64,000 nucleotides of DNA from NCBI RefSeq assembly GCF_900110755.1, contig NZ_FOFF01000048.1, forward strand, positions 1 through 64,000, given 5' to 3'. The translations under genes were made by a program, and so were the position numbers. The notes below the pieces were generated by a model, which searched no databases, was not told the origin of the DNA, and worked only from the letters and a program-made list of their open reading frames with translations. Shown here piece by piece: positions 7,713 through 15,138 of the stretch; the stretch's first letter is position 1; every line of letters starts with the position of its first letter. Origin of the DNA: Streptomyces sp. yr375 (GTDB lineage: Bacteria > Actinomycetota > Actinomycetes > Streptomycetales > Streptomycetaceae).

Positions 7713-9037
7713 TCAGCGACCACGACGAGCGTGACGAGCATCGGGTACGCACGACCGAGCACGAGGCGCAGGCCAACCTGAAGGCCGTGCTTCAACTCTG
7801 CGCGGCGGGCCGGCTGCGCTGCAGCGAGAAGACACTCCGCCCGTCCGCGGCGACGGTCAAGGCGGTCGCGGAAGCGCTCAGCGGCGGCGACTTCTACGCC
7901 GAGGAACCGATCGCGTCCTTCGCCTGGCCGCTGCTGCTCCAGGCCGGCGGACTCGCGGAACTGGCCTCCGGAAAACTCGCGCTGACCGCACGCGGCAGGG
8001 CGGCGCTGACCAAACCGGCGCACGAGACGCTTGCCCTGCTGTGGCGGCGCTGGCTCAGCCGCGGCGTGATCGACGAGTTCTCCCGCGTCGAAGCGATCAA
8101 GGGCCAGCGCGCGGCGAACGTCCTCACCGCTGTCAAACCGCGCCGGACCCAGGTCGGCGCGGCCCTGGCCGCCTGTTCACCCGGCGAGTGGACCGACGTC
8201 GACACGCTCTTCCGCACCATGCGCAAGGCCGGTCACGATCCCAGGATCGCCCGCACTGAGCGCGCCCTGTGGAAGCTCTACCTGGAGGACCCCGAGTACG
8301 GCAGCCTCGGCTACGACGGGTTCCACAACTGGGAACTCCTCCAGGGCCGTTACACCCTCGCCGTGCTCTTCGAATACGCCGCGGTCCTCGGCCTGATCGA
8401 CGTGGACCACCGGCCGCCGGTGGGCGCCCGCGACGACTACCGCGACAACTGGGGCGGCGACTGGACCGACTGCATCAGCCGCTACGACGGTCTCCTCGCC
8501 CTCCGCCTCAACCCGCTCGGCGCCTACGCCACCGGGCAGACCGCCGCCTACCTCCCCACCCCCGCACCGGCCGACACCGCCCGGAGGAGTTCTGGCGGCC
8601 TGAAAGTGCTCCCCAACCACGACGTGGTGGCCCTCGACGGACTCGCCCCCGCCGAGGGCCTCCTCCTCGACGCCTTCGCCAAGCGCACCGGCGACCGTGT
8701 GTGGGCCCTGACCCCCGCCTCACTGCTCGCCGCCGTAGACGCGGGACGCGATCTCGCCGAACTCCGCCACCACCTGAACGCCGCCACCACCGTTCCCCTC
8801 CCGCAGACGGTCACCACGCTTATGGCCGACGCCGCCCGCCGCGTCGGCCAGGTCCGCGACACCGGGCCGGTGCACCTCATCGAGTGCGCGGACCCCGCCG
8901 TCGCGGCCCTGCTCGCCACCAACCGCCGCACCCGCGCCCACTGCACCCGCCTCGGCGAACTCCACCTCGCCGTCCCCCTCGACAGGCTCCCCGCCTTCCG
9001 CAAGGCCGCCCTCGCCCAGGGCTACCCCGTCGCCTGA
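7709..9037 (+). CDS. Helicase-associated protein (XPB/Ssl2-type Helicase_C_3 domain), 442 aa
   Basis: The C-terminal third carries the Helicase_C_3 pattern: VLPNHDVVALDG, then VWALTPASLLAAVDAGRDL, LPQTVTTLMADAARRVGQVR and AVAALLATNRR. This domain is found next to, or separate from, XPB helicases in actinobacteria. There is no Walker A, so it is not itself a helicase. The N-terminal 300 residues are helical with WH-like segments (RGRAALTKPAHETLALLWRR). It is shorter than the related protein at 12628-15075 and lacks the WYL domain seen there. The GTG overlaps the HTH gene stop. A DUF234-type ATPase gene follows after 531 bp. Confidence 0.75.
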   Translation: MISDHDERDEHRVRTTEHEAQANLKAVLQLCAAGRLRCSEKTLRPSAATVKAVAEALSGGDFYAEEPIASFAWPLLLQAGGLAELASGKLALTARGRAALTKPAHETLALLWRRWLSRGVIDEFSRVEAIKGQRAANVLTAVKPRRTQVGAALAACSPGEWTDVDTLFRTMRKAGHDPRIARTERALWKLYLEDPEYGSLGYDGFHNWELLQGRYTLAVLFEYAAVLGLIDVDHRPPVGARDDYRDNWGGDWTDCISRYDGLLALRLNPLGAYATGQTAAYLPTPAPADTARRSSGGLKVLPNHDVVALDGLAPAEGLLLDAFAKRTGDRVWALTPASLLAAVDAGRDLAELRHHLNAATTVPLPQTVTTLMADAARRVGQVRDTGPVHLIECADPAVAALLATNRRTRAHCTRLGELHLAVPLDRLPAFRKAALAQGYPVA

Positions 9038-9299
9038 CACACGCCCTCGCGAGCACGGGACACGGACCGGCACAGTCAGCGATCCCCGAGTTCAGGCCGA
9101 GGGAGCTCATCCAGGTCAGGGGTGAAAGTGCGCCCACCGGACGGCTCGGTCGGGGGCCCACCCGTGCCGTACCCATGGGTGTGCGCCGCTATGTGGCCGG
9201 TCCCTGTGGGCATACGAAACCACGGGCAGGGCCACGGAGCCGCGCCGCCAGGGCCGGAGGAGCAACCTCAGCGGATCTTCTTGAAGTCGGTGTGCACCG

Positions 9300-9395
9300 C
9301 AACCTCTCGGAGGGGCTGCCGAAGCACGTGGTCGTGACGAACACGGCCAGGTCGGCTCCGAAGTGCACGTCGGCGCCCAGCAGGTCGCGTGGCTC
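9300..9395 (-). pseudogene. Fragment of an Mrr-type restriction endonuclease
   Basis: The minus strand encodes RDLLGADVHFGADLAVFVTT followed by TCFGSPSE. This is nearly identical to residues of the intact Mrr-like protein at 11449-12174 (RDLLGAKAHFGADLAVFVTT, then TRFSRPSE). No start and no catalytic part are present. The rest of the 531-bp gap (9038-9568) holds no other gene. Confidence 0.7.
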
Positions 9396-9523
9396 CCCGG
9401 CCTGCGATCGCCTGAGGAACTGGCGCTGATGGCGGTATCGGGGTGGGTGACGTGGCTACCGAGGTTTTCCCCTTGCGATGCGCCGTTCCTCCGTGCGCCG
9501 GCAGCCTTCGCACACATATAGGG

Positions 9524-9544
9524 GTACGTTTTATAGATACGTAC
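9524..9544. promoter_or_regulatory. Operator-like inverted repeat upstream of the first ATPase gene
   Basis: GTACGT at 9524-9529 and ACGTAC at 9539-9544 flank the AT-rich spacer TTTATAGAT, which contains a possible -10. The low GC stands out. It lies 25 bp before the GTG start. Confidence 0.5.
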
Positions 9545-9568
9545 TTCTACATCTAACCGAGGTGCCGT

Positions 9569-11041
9569 GTGGACAAGCCTGCCGAGATGTTCGATCGCGA
9601 TTACGAGTGGTCGGCGCTGACCCGGTTCATCGGCGACGAACAGACCGGCGCCACGCTCGGAGTGGTCTCCGGTCGGCGCCGCCAGGGCAAGACCTTCCTG
9701 CTCGACGCGGCCTGCCGTGCCGAGGGAGGCTTCTATTTCGGTGCGACCGAGGCCGCTGACGCCGAGTCTCTGCGCCGGATCAGCACGGCGCTCACCGCTC
9801 ATGTCCGGCCCGCCAGCCCCTACCACTTCGCACATTGGGCCGAAGCTGTCGACGCACTCCTTGCCCTCGGCTCCGAGCGCCCTGTGCCCGTGGTGATCGA
9901 CGAGTTCCCGTACCTCGTCAGAGCCAATCCGGAGCTGCCCTCCATCATTCAAGAGGCGTTCCGTCCGCTGCGGGAGCAGCGCACGGCCTCTCGTGCGCGG
10001 TTGTTGCTGTGCGGCTCGGCCCTGTCCTTCATGGGCAAGCTGTTGTCCGGCAACGCACCGCTGAGGGGCCGGGCGGGACTGGAACTTGTCGTGCGCCCTC
10101 TCGACCACCGCCTCGCCGCCGAGTTCTGGAACATCACCGACCCCCGGCTGGCCCTGCAGGTCAACGCGATCGTCGGCGGTACGCCCGCCTACCGGCGCGA
10201 GTTCGCGCGAGGAGACAGCCCGGGCGGGCCCGACGACTTCGACGCCTGGGTTGTACGTACGGTCCTCAACCCCGAGACGCCGCTCTTCCGCGAAGCCCGT
10301 TACCTGCTGGCCGAGGAGCCTGATCTGCGTGACACCGCCCTGTACCTGTCCGTCCTGGCGGCCGTCGCCGACGGCAACGCCACCCGCGGAGGTATGGCCG
10401 GCTACCTGGAACGCAAGGCCACCGACATCGCGCACCCCATCAACGTCCTCGAAGACGCCGGACTGCTGCACCGCGACGCCGACGCCTTCCGCGACAACCG
10501 CCCGACCTACCGCATCGCCGAACCGCTGATCGGCTTCTACCACGCCATCATGCGCCCGGTCTGGGACCAGTTGGAACGGCCCGGCAGCGCCGCCCGGGTC
10601 TGGCAGGCCAGCCGTCGCCGCTTCACCAGCAACGTCCTCGGCCCCCACTTCGAACAGGTCTGCCGCGACTGGACCCTCCACCACGCCGACCCCGACCTGC
10701 TCGGCGGCCTACCTGCCCGCGTCGGACACGGCGTCGTCCATGACCCCAAAGCCCGCACCGGCCACGAGATCGATGTGGCGGTCGTCGGCATCGCGGACGG
10801 CGGCAAGCTGCCACTGCTGGCCATCGGAGAAGCCAAGTGGAACGACACCATGGGCATCGCGCACATCGATCGCCTCCGGCACATCCGTGACCTCATCACC
10901 CAGGCCGGACGCTACGACACCACCCGCACTCAGCTCATCTGCTTCAGCGGGGCGGGCTTCAACGACAAGGCCCGCATCGCCGCCGGCACGACCCCTGGCA
11001 TCCAGCTGATCGATCTGGCAGCCCTGTACGGCCAGGCGTAA
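9569..11041 (+). CDS. AAA ATPase with C-terminal PD-(D/E)XK domain (ATPase_2 plus DUF234 type)
   Basis: 490 aa, GTG start 7 nt after CCGAGG. Walker A GRRRQGKT at residues 35-42 and Walker B PVVIDEFPYL near 111-120, then a sensor-like LLLCGS. The middle holds a winged-helix module (GMAGYLERKATDIAHPINVL). The C-terminal part has GHEIDVAVVG and LLAIGEAKW, an intact D-(E/D)-x-K nuclease signature of the DUF234 class. Such proteins are classed with archaeal-type ATPases, and their biological role is mostly unknown. It follows a helicase-associated gene, as does the second copy at 15139-16560. ATP-gated DNA cleavage is a reasonable inference but not shown. Confidence 0.85.
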   Translation: MDKPAEMFDRDYEWSALTRFIGDEQTGATLGVVSGRRRQGKTFLLDAACRAEGGFYFGATEAADAESLRRISTALTAHVRPASPYHFAHWAEAVDALLALGSERPVPVVIDEFPYLVRANPELPSIIQEAFRPLREQRTASRARLLLCGSALSFMGKLLSGNAPLRGRAGLELVVRPLDHRLAAEFWNITDPRLALQVNAIVGGTPAYRREFARGDSPGGPDDFDAWVVRTVLNPETPLFREARYLLAEEPDLRDTALYLSVLAAVADGNATRGGMAGYLERKATDIAHPINVLEDAGLLHRDADAFRDNRPTYRIAEPLIGFYHAIMRPVWDQLERPGSAARVWQASRRRFTSNVLGPHFEQVCRDWTLHHADPDLLGGLPARVGHGVVHDPKARTGHEIDVAVVGIADGGKLPLLAIGEAKWNDTMGIAHIDRLRHIRDLITQAGRYDTTRTQLICFSGAGFNDKARIAAGTTPGIQLIDLAALYGQA

Positions 11042-11217
11042 CACCGGCGCTGAGCGAGCTGCTGCCTTGATGCCGATCGGCCTCGGCGAGAATGTCATGA
11101 TCCAGTCCCGAAAGAGCCGGAATCAGTCGAATACACGCGCAGGTAGAGCGGTTCGCACCGCTGGCCGGTGACGATGGTCCTGACATGGCACGCCTCCGAC
11201 CGGACAGAGGAGGACGA

Positions 11218-11361
11218 ATGGGCAAACAGGTCAAGTGCGGGTCGACCCATACCAAGACCGGCAAGCGGTGCCAGAAACCGGCGATGATCGGTTACTCCCG
11301 CTGTCAGTTGCACCGAGGCGAGTGGAGCCCGCCGCAGAAGAAGAAGACCAAGAAGCGCTAG
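11218..11361 (+). CDS. 47-aa zinc-knuckle-like protein
   Basis: ATG with an excellent GAGGAGG site upstream. The protein has C-x11-C-x10-C-x2-H spacing: Cys at 7, 18 and 29, His at 32 (HTKTGKRCQKPAMIGYSRC, then QLHRG). The tail is Lys-rich (PPQKKKTKKR). The KxGxxCxxPAxxGxxxCxxH pattern is familiar from small proteins of phages and integrative elements and predicts one zinc-bound knuckle that could touch nucleic acid. It stands alone between the ATPase gene and the convergent Mrr gene. The partner is unknown. Confidence 0.7.
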   Translation: MGKQVKCGSTHTKTGKRCQKPAMIGYSRCQLHRGEWSPPQKKKTKKR

Positions 11362-11448
11362 CCGCAAGCTGTGGTGCGGTTCTCTGACGGGGAGTTCGGG
11401 GGCCTCGTGACGATTCTCAGGCCATTCCTCAGGCCATTCCTCAGGCAG

Positions 11449-12174
11449 CTACGCACCTCGACGACGGGCTGCGGGTCTGGGCGACGTGCCATATGTCCTC
11501 TTCCAGCGGGCTCGGTGCCGTTGGTCGCCCTGGCCGGAGCCGTTGATGTTGATCAGGGATTGCAGGGTGGCTCCGTTGTTCCACAGTCCGAGGTGGTCGC
11601 GGTGGATGGCGAGGATGCCGTTCTGCAGGGCGAAGGTTTCGGAGGGGCGGCTGAACCGGGTGGTGGTGACGAAGACTGCCAGGTCGGCGCCGAAATGGGC
11701 TTTCGCGCCGAGGAGGTCACGCAGCTCCCGGCTGGCAATGGTGCTGGTGGTGGTGTAGCGCTTGCACTGGATGATCATTGTGCGGCCGTCTGGGAGGCGG
11801 CCGGTGACGTCAGCGCCGTTGTCTCCGGAGCCGCCGACGCGGCGGACGTCGGTGCAGCCGTCGCGCCGGCAGAGAGCCGCGACCAGGTCTTCGAATTCGG
11901 TGCCGGACATCTTGTCGACGTCGGCCAGTGTCCGATGGCCGACCCGAATCGCGTCCTGCTGGCGCCAGCGCCGGTCCCCGCCGCGAAGGAGCCGGTCCGT
12001 ACGTAAAAGCCACCAGGCTCCGGTAGCAAGGCCGCCGAGCACGACAGCTCCGATGAGGTACGGCCAGATCGCTGACCAGAACACCACCAGCGTGACCAGT
12101 AGCAGGGCGCCACCGCCGAGGATCACCTTCCACTGCCTGCGCGCAGATGATCGTCGCCCGCGCTTCCTGGCCAT
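11449..12174 (-). CDS. Membrane-anchored Mrr-type restriction endonuclease
   Basis: 241 aa. A Lys/Arg-rich N-terminus is followed by one long or two short membrane segments (about 16-58). Residues about 89-180 form the Mrr catalytic domain: MSGTEFEDLVAALCRRDG, VGGSGDNGADVTG with the catalytic Asp, and MIIQCKRY with the Q-x-K form of the PD-(D/E)XK motif. Then come RELRDLLGAKAHFGADLAVF and a helix ending at LININGS. Mrr-like enzymes cleave modified DNA. The membrane-anchored form is common in actinobacteria and may act on incoming DNA. The start is the ATG at 12174. A fragment of a close relative lies at 9300-9395. Confidence 0.85.
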   Translation of the reverse strand: MARKRGRRSSARRQWKVILGGGALLLVTLVVFWSAIWPYLIGAVVLGGLATGAWWLLRTDRLLRGGDRRWRQQDAIRVGHRTLADVDKMSGTEFEDLVAALCRRDGCTDVRRVGGSGDNGADVTGRLPDGRTMIIQCKRYTTTSTIASRELRDLLGAKAHFGADLAVFVTTTRFSRPSETFALQNGILAIHRDHLGLWNNGATLQSLININGSGQGDQRHRARWKRTYGTSPRPAARRRGA

Positions 12175-12296
12175 GACTTCCCCTCCGTCGCCTGTCTGCC
12201 GAGCAGTGTGGCCAGCAGTGCGGTGGCGCAGGTAGGCCGCCTCTTGGCCAATGGCTCGAATCCGGCCGCTGACCTGGGTGAAACGGGGGCAGCCTT

Positions 12297-12314
12297 GGTT
12301 GCAGTTTTGGTTGC
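12297..12314 (+). repeat. Putative integrase arm repeat (GGTTGC-N6-GGTTGC), copy 2
   Basis: Identical 18-mer to 4404-4421, here about 100 bp inside tRNA-Ser remnant B. Confidence 0.55.
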
Positions 12315-12411
12315 ATTCACCTCCGTTCAGCAGCGTCCAGAAACCTCCGGACGGACCATTCCGCCGCAGGTCAGGACGCACGCGGCCACCCCCGAACCCC
12401 CGGACGAACAT

Positions 12412-12465
12412 TTGGAAAGCGTGTTGGGGGCAACCCCTCACGAGTTCGAATCTCGTATCCTCCGC
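12412..12465 (+). other. Attachment-site remnant B: 3' half of tRNA-Ser(GGA)
   Basis: Exact 54-bp copy of remnant A in the same orientation, again starting in the anticodon loop. The bases before it (GACGAACA) cannot form the 5' anticodon stem, so this is not a working tRNA. It marks the right border of the 4285-12465 segment. Confidence 0.85.
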
Positions 12466-12488
12466 CAGTGCCTCACCGGGCACGATGT

Positions 12489-12522
12489 CGAAGGGCCCCG
12501 CTGCTTGCAGCGGGGCCCTTCG
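12489..12522 (+). terminator. Hairpin terminator after tRNA-Ser remnant B
   Basis: 15-bp perfect stem CGAAGGGCCCCGCTG / CAGCGGGGCCCTTCG with loop CTTG. It is followed by GTGCGTCGGTTG at 12525-12536, shared with remnant A. Confidence 0.8.
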
Positions 12523-12627
12523 GCGTGCGTCGGTTGTATGTGTTCGGCATCTGCGGATCGCGGGGATACGCCATGCTTGAACCCGGATCCGCCACGAAGC
12601 TTCCTGGTCTGACAAGGTGCACGTCGT

Positions 12628-15075
12628 ATGAAGTCCCGATCAACGCTGGCGACATGGCTCGGCGGCCTCGACAGCTCTCGTCTGGCACGCGTGCTCGGGA
12701 CACGGCCGGACGCCATGTCGCTTCCGGAGCCGCGTTCGGTGGGGGAACTGGCGGATCGGCTTCAGCGCCCGGGATCGGTGGCGCTGGTCCTGCCGCGGCT
12801 CGCGCTGCCGCATCTCCAGGTGGCCGAGGCGCTGGCGGCGCTGGGGGTGCCCGCATCGCGCGATGCCCTGGCGGAGCTGCTGGGCGTTGGGGGCGACGTG
12901 ACCACCCGCGAACTGGACGCCGTGCTGGAGGCGCTGGCCGATCACGCTCTGGTCTGGCCGGACGGCGCGGGGCGGCTCCGTATGGCCGGACCGCTGCGGG
13001 AGGTGTGGAACACGCCCCTGGGGCTGGATGCTCCGCTGGAGGGGCTGCTGGCGAGCACGACTTCCGACGAGTTGCGCGGCATGCTGGTGGCGCTGGGCGT
13101 CAAGCCGCCGGGCGCCAAGCCGCAGCGGCTGGCCGCCCTGGTGGAGCACCACGGCGACCCGGAGCGGATCGCCTCCGTGGTCGCACAGGCTCCTGCGGCT
13201 TCCCGGAAACTGCTCGACCGCCTGGCGCGGGGCGCGGCGCGGCAACCGGAGTTCGTCGTGTCCGGGTTTCCCGGGCCCGACCTCGAACCGGGCGCGCGAT
13301 GGGCGCTGGACCGGGGGCTCCTGGTCCAGGACCGGTACCGATACGGCCCGGCCCGTATGCCCGCCGAGGTGGCGCTCGCGCTGCGCGGGCCCGGCTGGCA
13401 CGCCCCGTTCGAGCCCGTCCCACCGTGGCCCCGACTGGTACCTGTCACCCCGATGGAGGTGGATCGTGAGGCATCGGCCGCGGCCACAGCCTTCGTCGCC
13501 CATGCCGCCTCGGTCCTGGCGGCCTGCTCGGCGACCGCACCGGCCCGGCTGAAGTCCGGCGGGATCGGGGCACGTGAACTGGCCCGGATCGGCAAGGCCG
13601 CCCAGGCCGACGACGCTGTCGTACGCATCGTCCTGGAAACCTCGTACGCCGCTGGGTTACTGGGCCGGGACGGCGATCGGGTGGCCCCCACCGAGGCGTA
13701 CGACGCCTGGGCGGAGCAGGAACCTCCGGAGCAGTTCGCCGTGCTGCTCCAGGCATGGCAGACCCTGGCGCTCACCCCCACTCAGGCGCGCGACGAGGAC
13801 AACAGAGCACTCCCCGCCGTCGCGGGAGCACCTCCCTGCGGCGGCTGTGTGCAGGCCCGCCTCGGGCTGTTGGCCGCAGTCGCGCAGCTCCCGGTCAGGC
13901 AGGGCGCGAGGGTCGCCTCGGATCTGGGGCCGCTGATCGCCTGGCATCGCCCGCTCGCCGACTCGACACCCCAGGACGCAACGCCGTTCGCCGCCGTGAT
14001 CCGTGAGGCCGAGCTCCTCGGCGTACTCGCGCGTGGCGCCCTGTCCGCTTTCGGCATCCACCTGCGGACCGGCGATACGGAGGCGCTGGGCTTCGAGTGC
14101 CGGCGGCTGCTCCCCGCGGCGACGGCAGTGGCTCGCATCGGCGCCGACCTCACCGCCGTCGTCACCGGCACGCCGTCCGCGCGACTGGCCGCGCTCCTGG
14201 ATTCCGTCGCCGACCGTGAGACGAGCGGCACGGCGTCGGTGTGGCGGTTCAGCGCCGGCGGCATCCGCCGGGCCCTGGATGCCGGCCGCATGCCCGAGGA
14301 CATCGCGGCGGACCTGGCCGCTGTCGCCGCCGGGCCCCTGCCACAGCCGCTGTCGTATCTGATCACCGACACCGCGCGCGGCCACGGGCGCGTGCGCATC
14401 GCCCCCGCCGCCTGCGTCATCCACGGCGACGAGCCCGCGCTCCTGGCCGAGCTAGCCGCCCACCGCGCGTTCGCGAGGCTCGGACTGCGGCAACTGGCGC
14501 CGACGGTGCTCATCAGCCGCAGTCCGGTCGACGCGACCCTCGCCGCGCTCCGGGCCCAGGGATACGCCCCCGTCGCTGAGACGGCCGAGGGCACGGTGCG
14601 CATCGAGAAAGCCGGGCCTCAGCGGGCCGCCGCTCCCGTTCCAACTCCACGCGGCACCAGCGCGCGGGACCGCGGCCGATTCGCTGTCGCTGCCACGCGC
14701 GCGAAGGCACCCGCCGCCCTCGACCCGAACGCCTTGGCGACCCGGCTGCTGGCCGCCCCGCCCACGGCTCCCGAACCCGCGCCGTTCGACGGAGGACCTC
14801 CCTTCGCCACGGACACCGAAGAGATCGTCGCAGGGTGGGCGAAGCGCCTGCCGTACAGCGACGTCCGCCAGCTCGCGTATGCCATCGACGCCGGTCAGGC
14901 CATCACCGTCGAGTACGTCGCCACCTCGGGCAACCGGACCGTGCGCTCCCTCAGCGGTCTCGCACTCGACCCGCCCTACCTGGAAGCCTGGTGCCACCTT
15001 CGGGACGCCGAGCGCGTTTTCACCCTCTCCCGCATCCACAGCGTCATGAGCGGCCTGAGCGTCATGCCCGAATGA
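12628..15075 (+). CDS. Helicase-associated protein with Helicase_C_3 and C-terminal WYL-like domain
   Basis: 815 aa from the ATG at 12628. N-terminal winged-helix region (LALPHLQVAEALAALGVPAS, LAELLGVGGDVTTRELDAVL). A central SAP-like LRGMLVALGVKPPGAKPQRL lies near residues 151-170. The Helicase_C_3 block begins at about residue 530 (VWRFSAGGIRRALDAGRMPE, LPQPLSYLITDTARGHGRVR). The C-terminal about 70 residues look like a WYL domain (AITVEYVATSGNRTVRSLSG, ERVFTLSRIHSV). WYL domains are ligand-sensing and occur in regulators of phage-defence loci such as BrxR and CapW. No ATPase motif is present. The ATPase gene starts 63 bp downstream behind a perfect inverted repeat. Confidence 0.8.
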   Translation: MKSRSTLATWLGGLDSSRLARVLGTRPDAMSLPEPRSVGELADRLQRPGSVALVLPRLALPHLQVAEALAALGVPASRDALAELLGVGGDVTTRELDAVLEALADHALVWPDGAGRLRMAGPLREVWNTPLGLDAPLEGLLASTTSDELRGMLVALGVKPPGAKPQRLAALVEHHGDPERIASVVAQAPAASRKLLDRLARGAARQPEFVVSGFPGPDLEPGARWALDRGLLVQDRYRYGPARMPAEVALALRGPGWHAPFEPVPPWPRLVPVTPMEVDREASAAATAFVAHAASVLAACSATAPARLKSGGIGARELARIGKAAQADDAVVRIVLETSYAAGLLGRDGDRVAPTEAYDAWAEQEPPEQFAVLLQAWQTLALTPTQARDEDNRALPAVAGAPPCGGCVQARLGLLAAVAQLPVRQGARVASDLGPLIAWHRPLADSTPQDATPFAAVIREAELLGVLARGALSAFGIHLRTGDTEALGFECRRLLPAATAVARIGADLTAVVTGTPSARLAALLDSVADRETSGTASVWRFSAGGIRRALDAGRMPEDIAADLAAVAAGPLPQPLSYLITDTARGHGRVRIAPAACVIHGDEPALLAELAAHRAFARLGLRQLAPTVLISRSPVDATLAALRAQGYAPVAETAEGTVRIEKAGPQRAAAPVPTPRGTSARDRGRFAVAATRAKAPAALDPNALATRLLAAPPTAPEPAPFDGGPPFATDTEEIVAGWAKRLPYSDVRQLAYAIDAGQAITVEYVATSGNRTVRSLSGLALDPPYLEAWCHLRDAERVFTLSRIHSVMSGLSVMPE

Positions 15076-15094
15076 CGAGGAGGATGGTATCGGC

Positions 15095-15124
15095 AGGGAT
15101 AGTATCGGCGGCGATACTATCCCT
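15095..15124. promoter_or_regulatory. 13-bp perfect inverted repeat between the helicase-associated and ATPase genes
   Basis: AGGGATAGTATCG at 15095-15107 and CGATACTATCCCT at 15112-15124, spacer GCGG. A third, imperfect half-copy GGATGGTATCGGC lies just upstream (15082-15094). The site is 15 bp before the ATPase start and contains its likely -10 (TATACT-like, ATACTAT). A regulator bound here would control the second gene separately. It is also stable enough to act as an RNA hairpin. Confidence 0.7.
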
Positions 15125-15138
15125 ACGGGAGGCTTGCC

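Noticed and set aside
9116..10684. Open frame of 522 codons on the minus strand
   Set aside because: It is opposite the ATPase gene with its Walker motifs; only the Mrr fragment at 9300-9395 inside it is meaningful, and in another frame.
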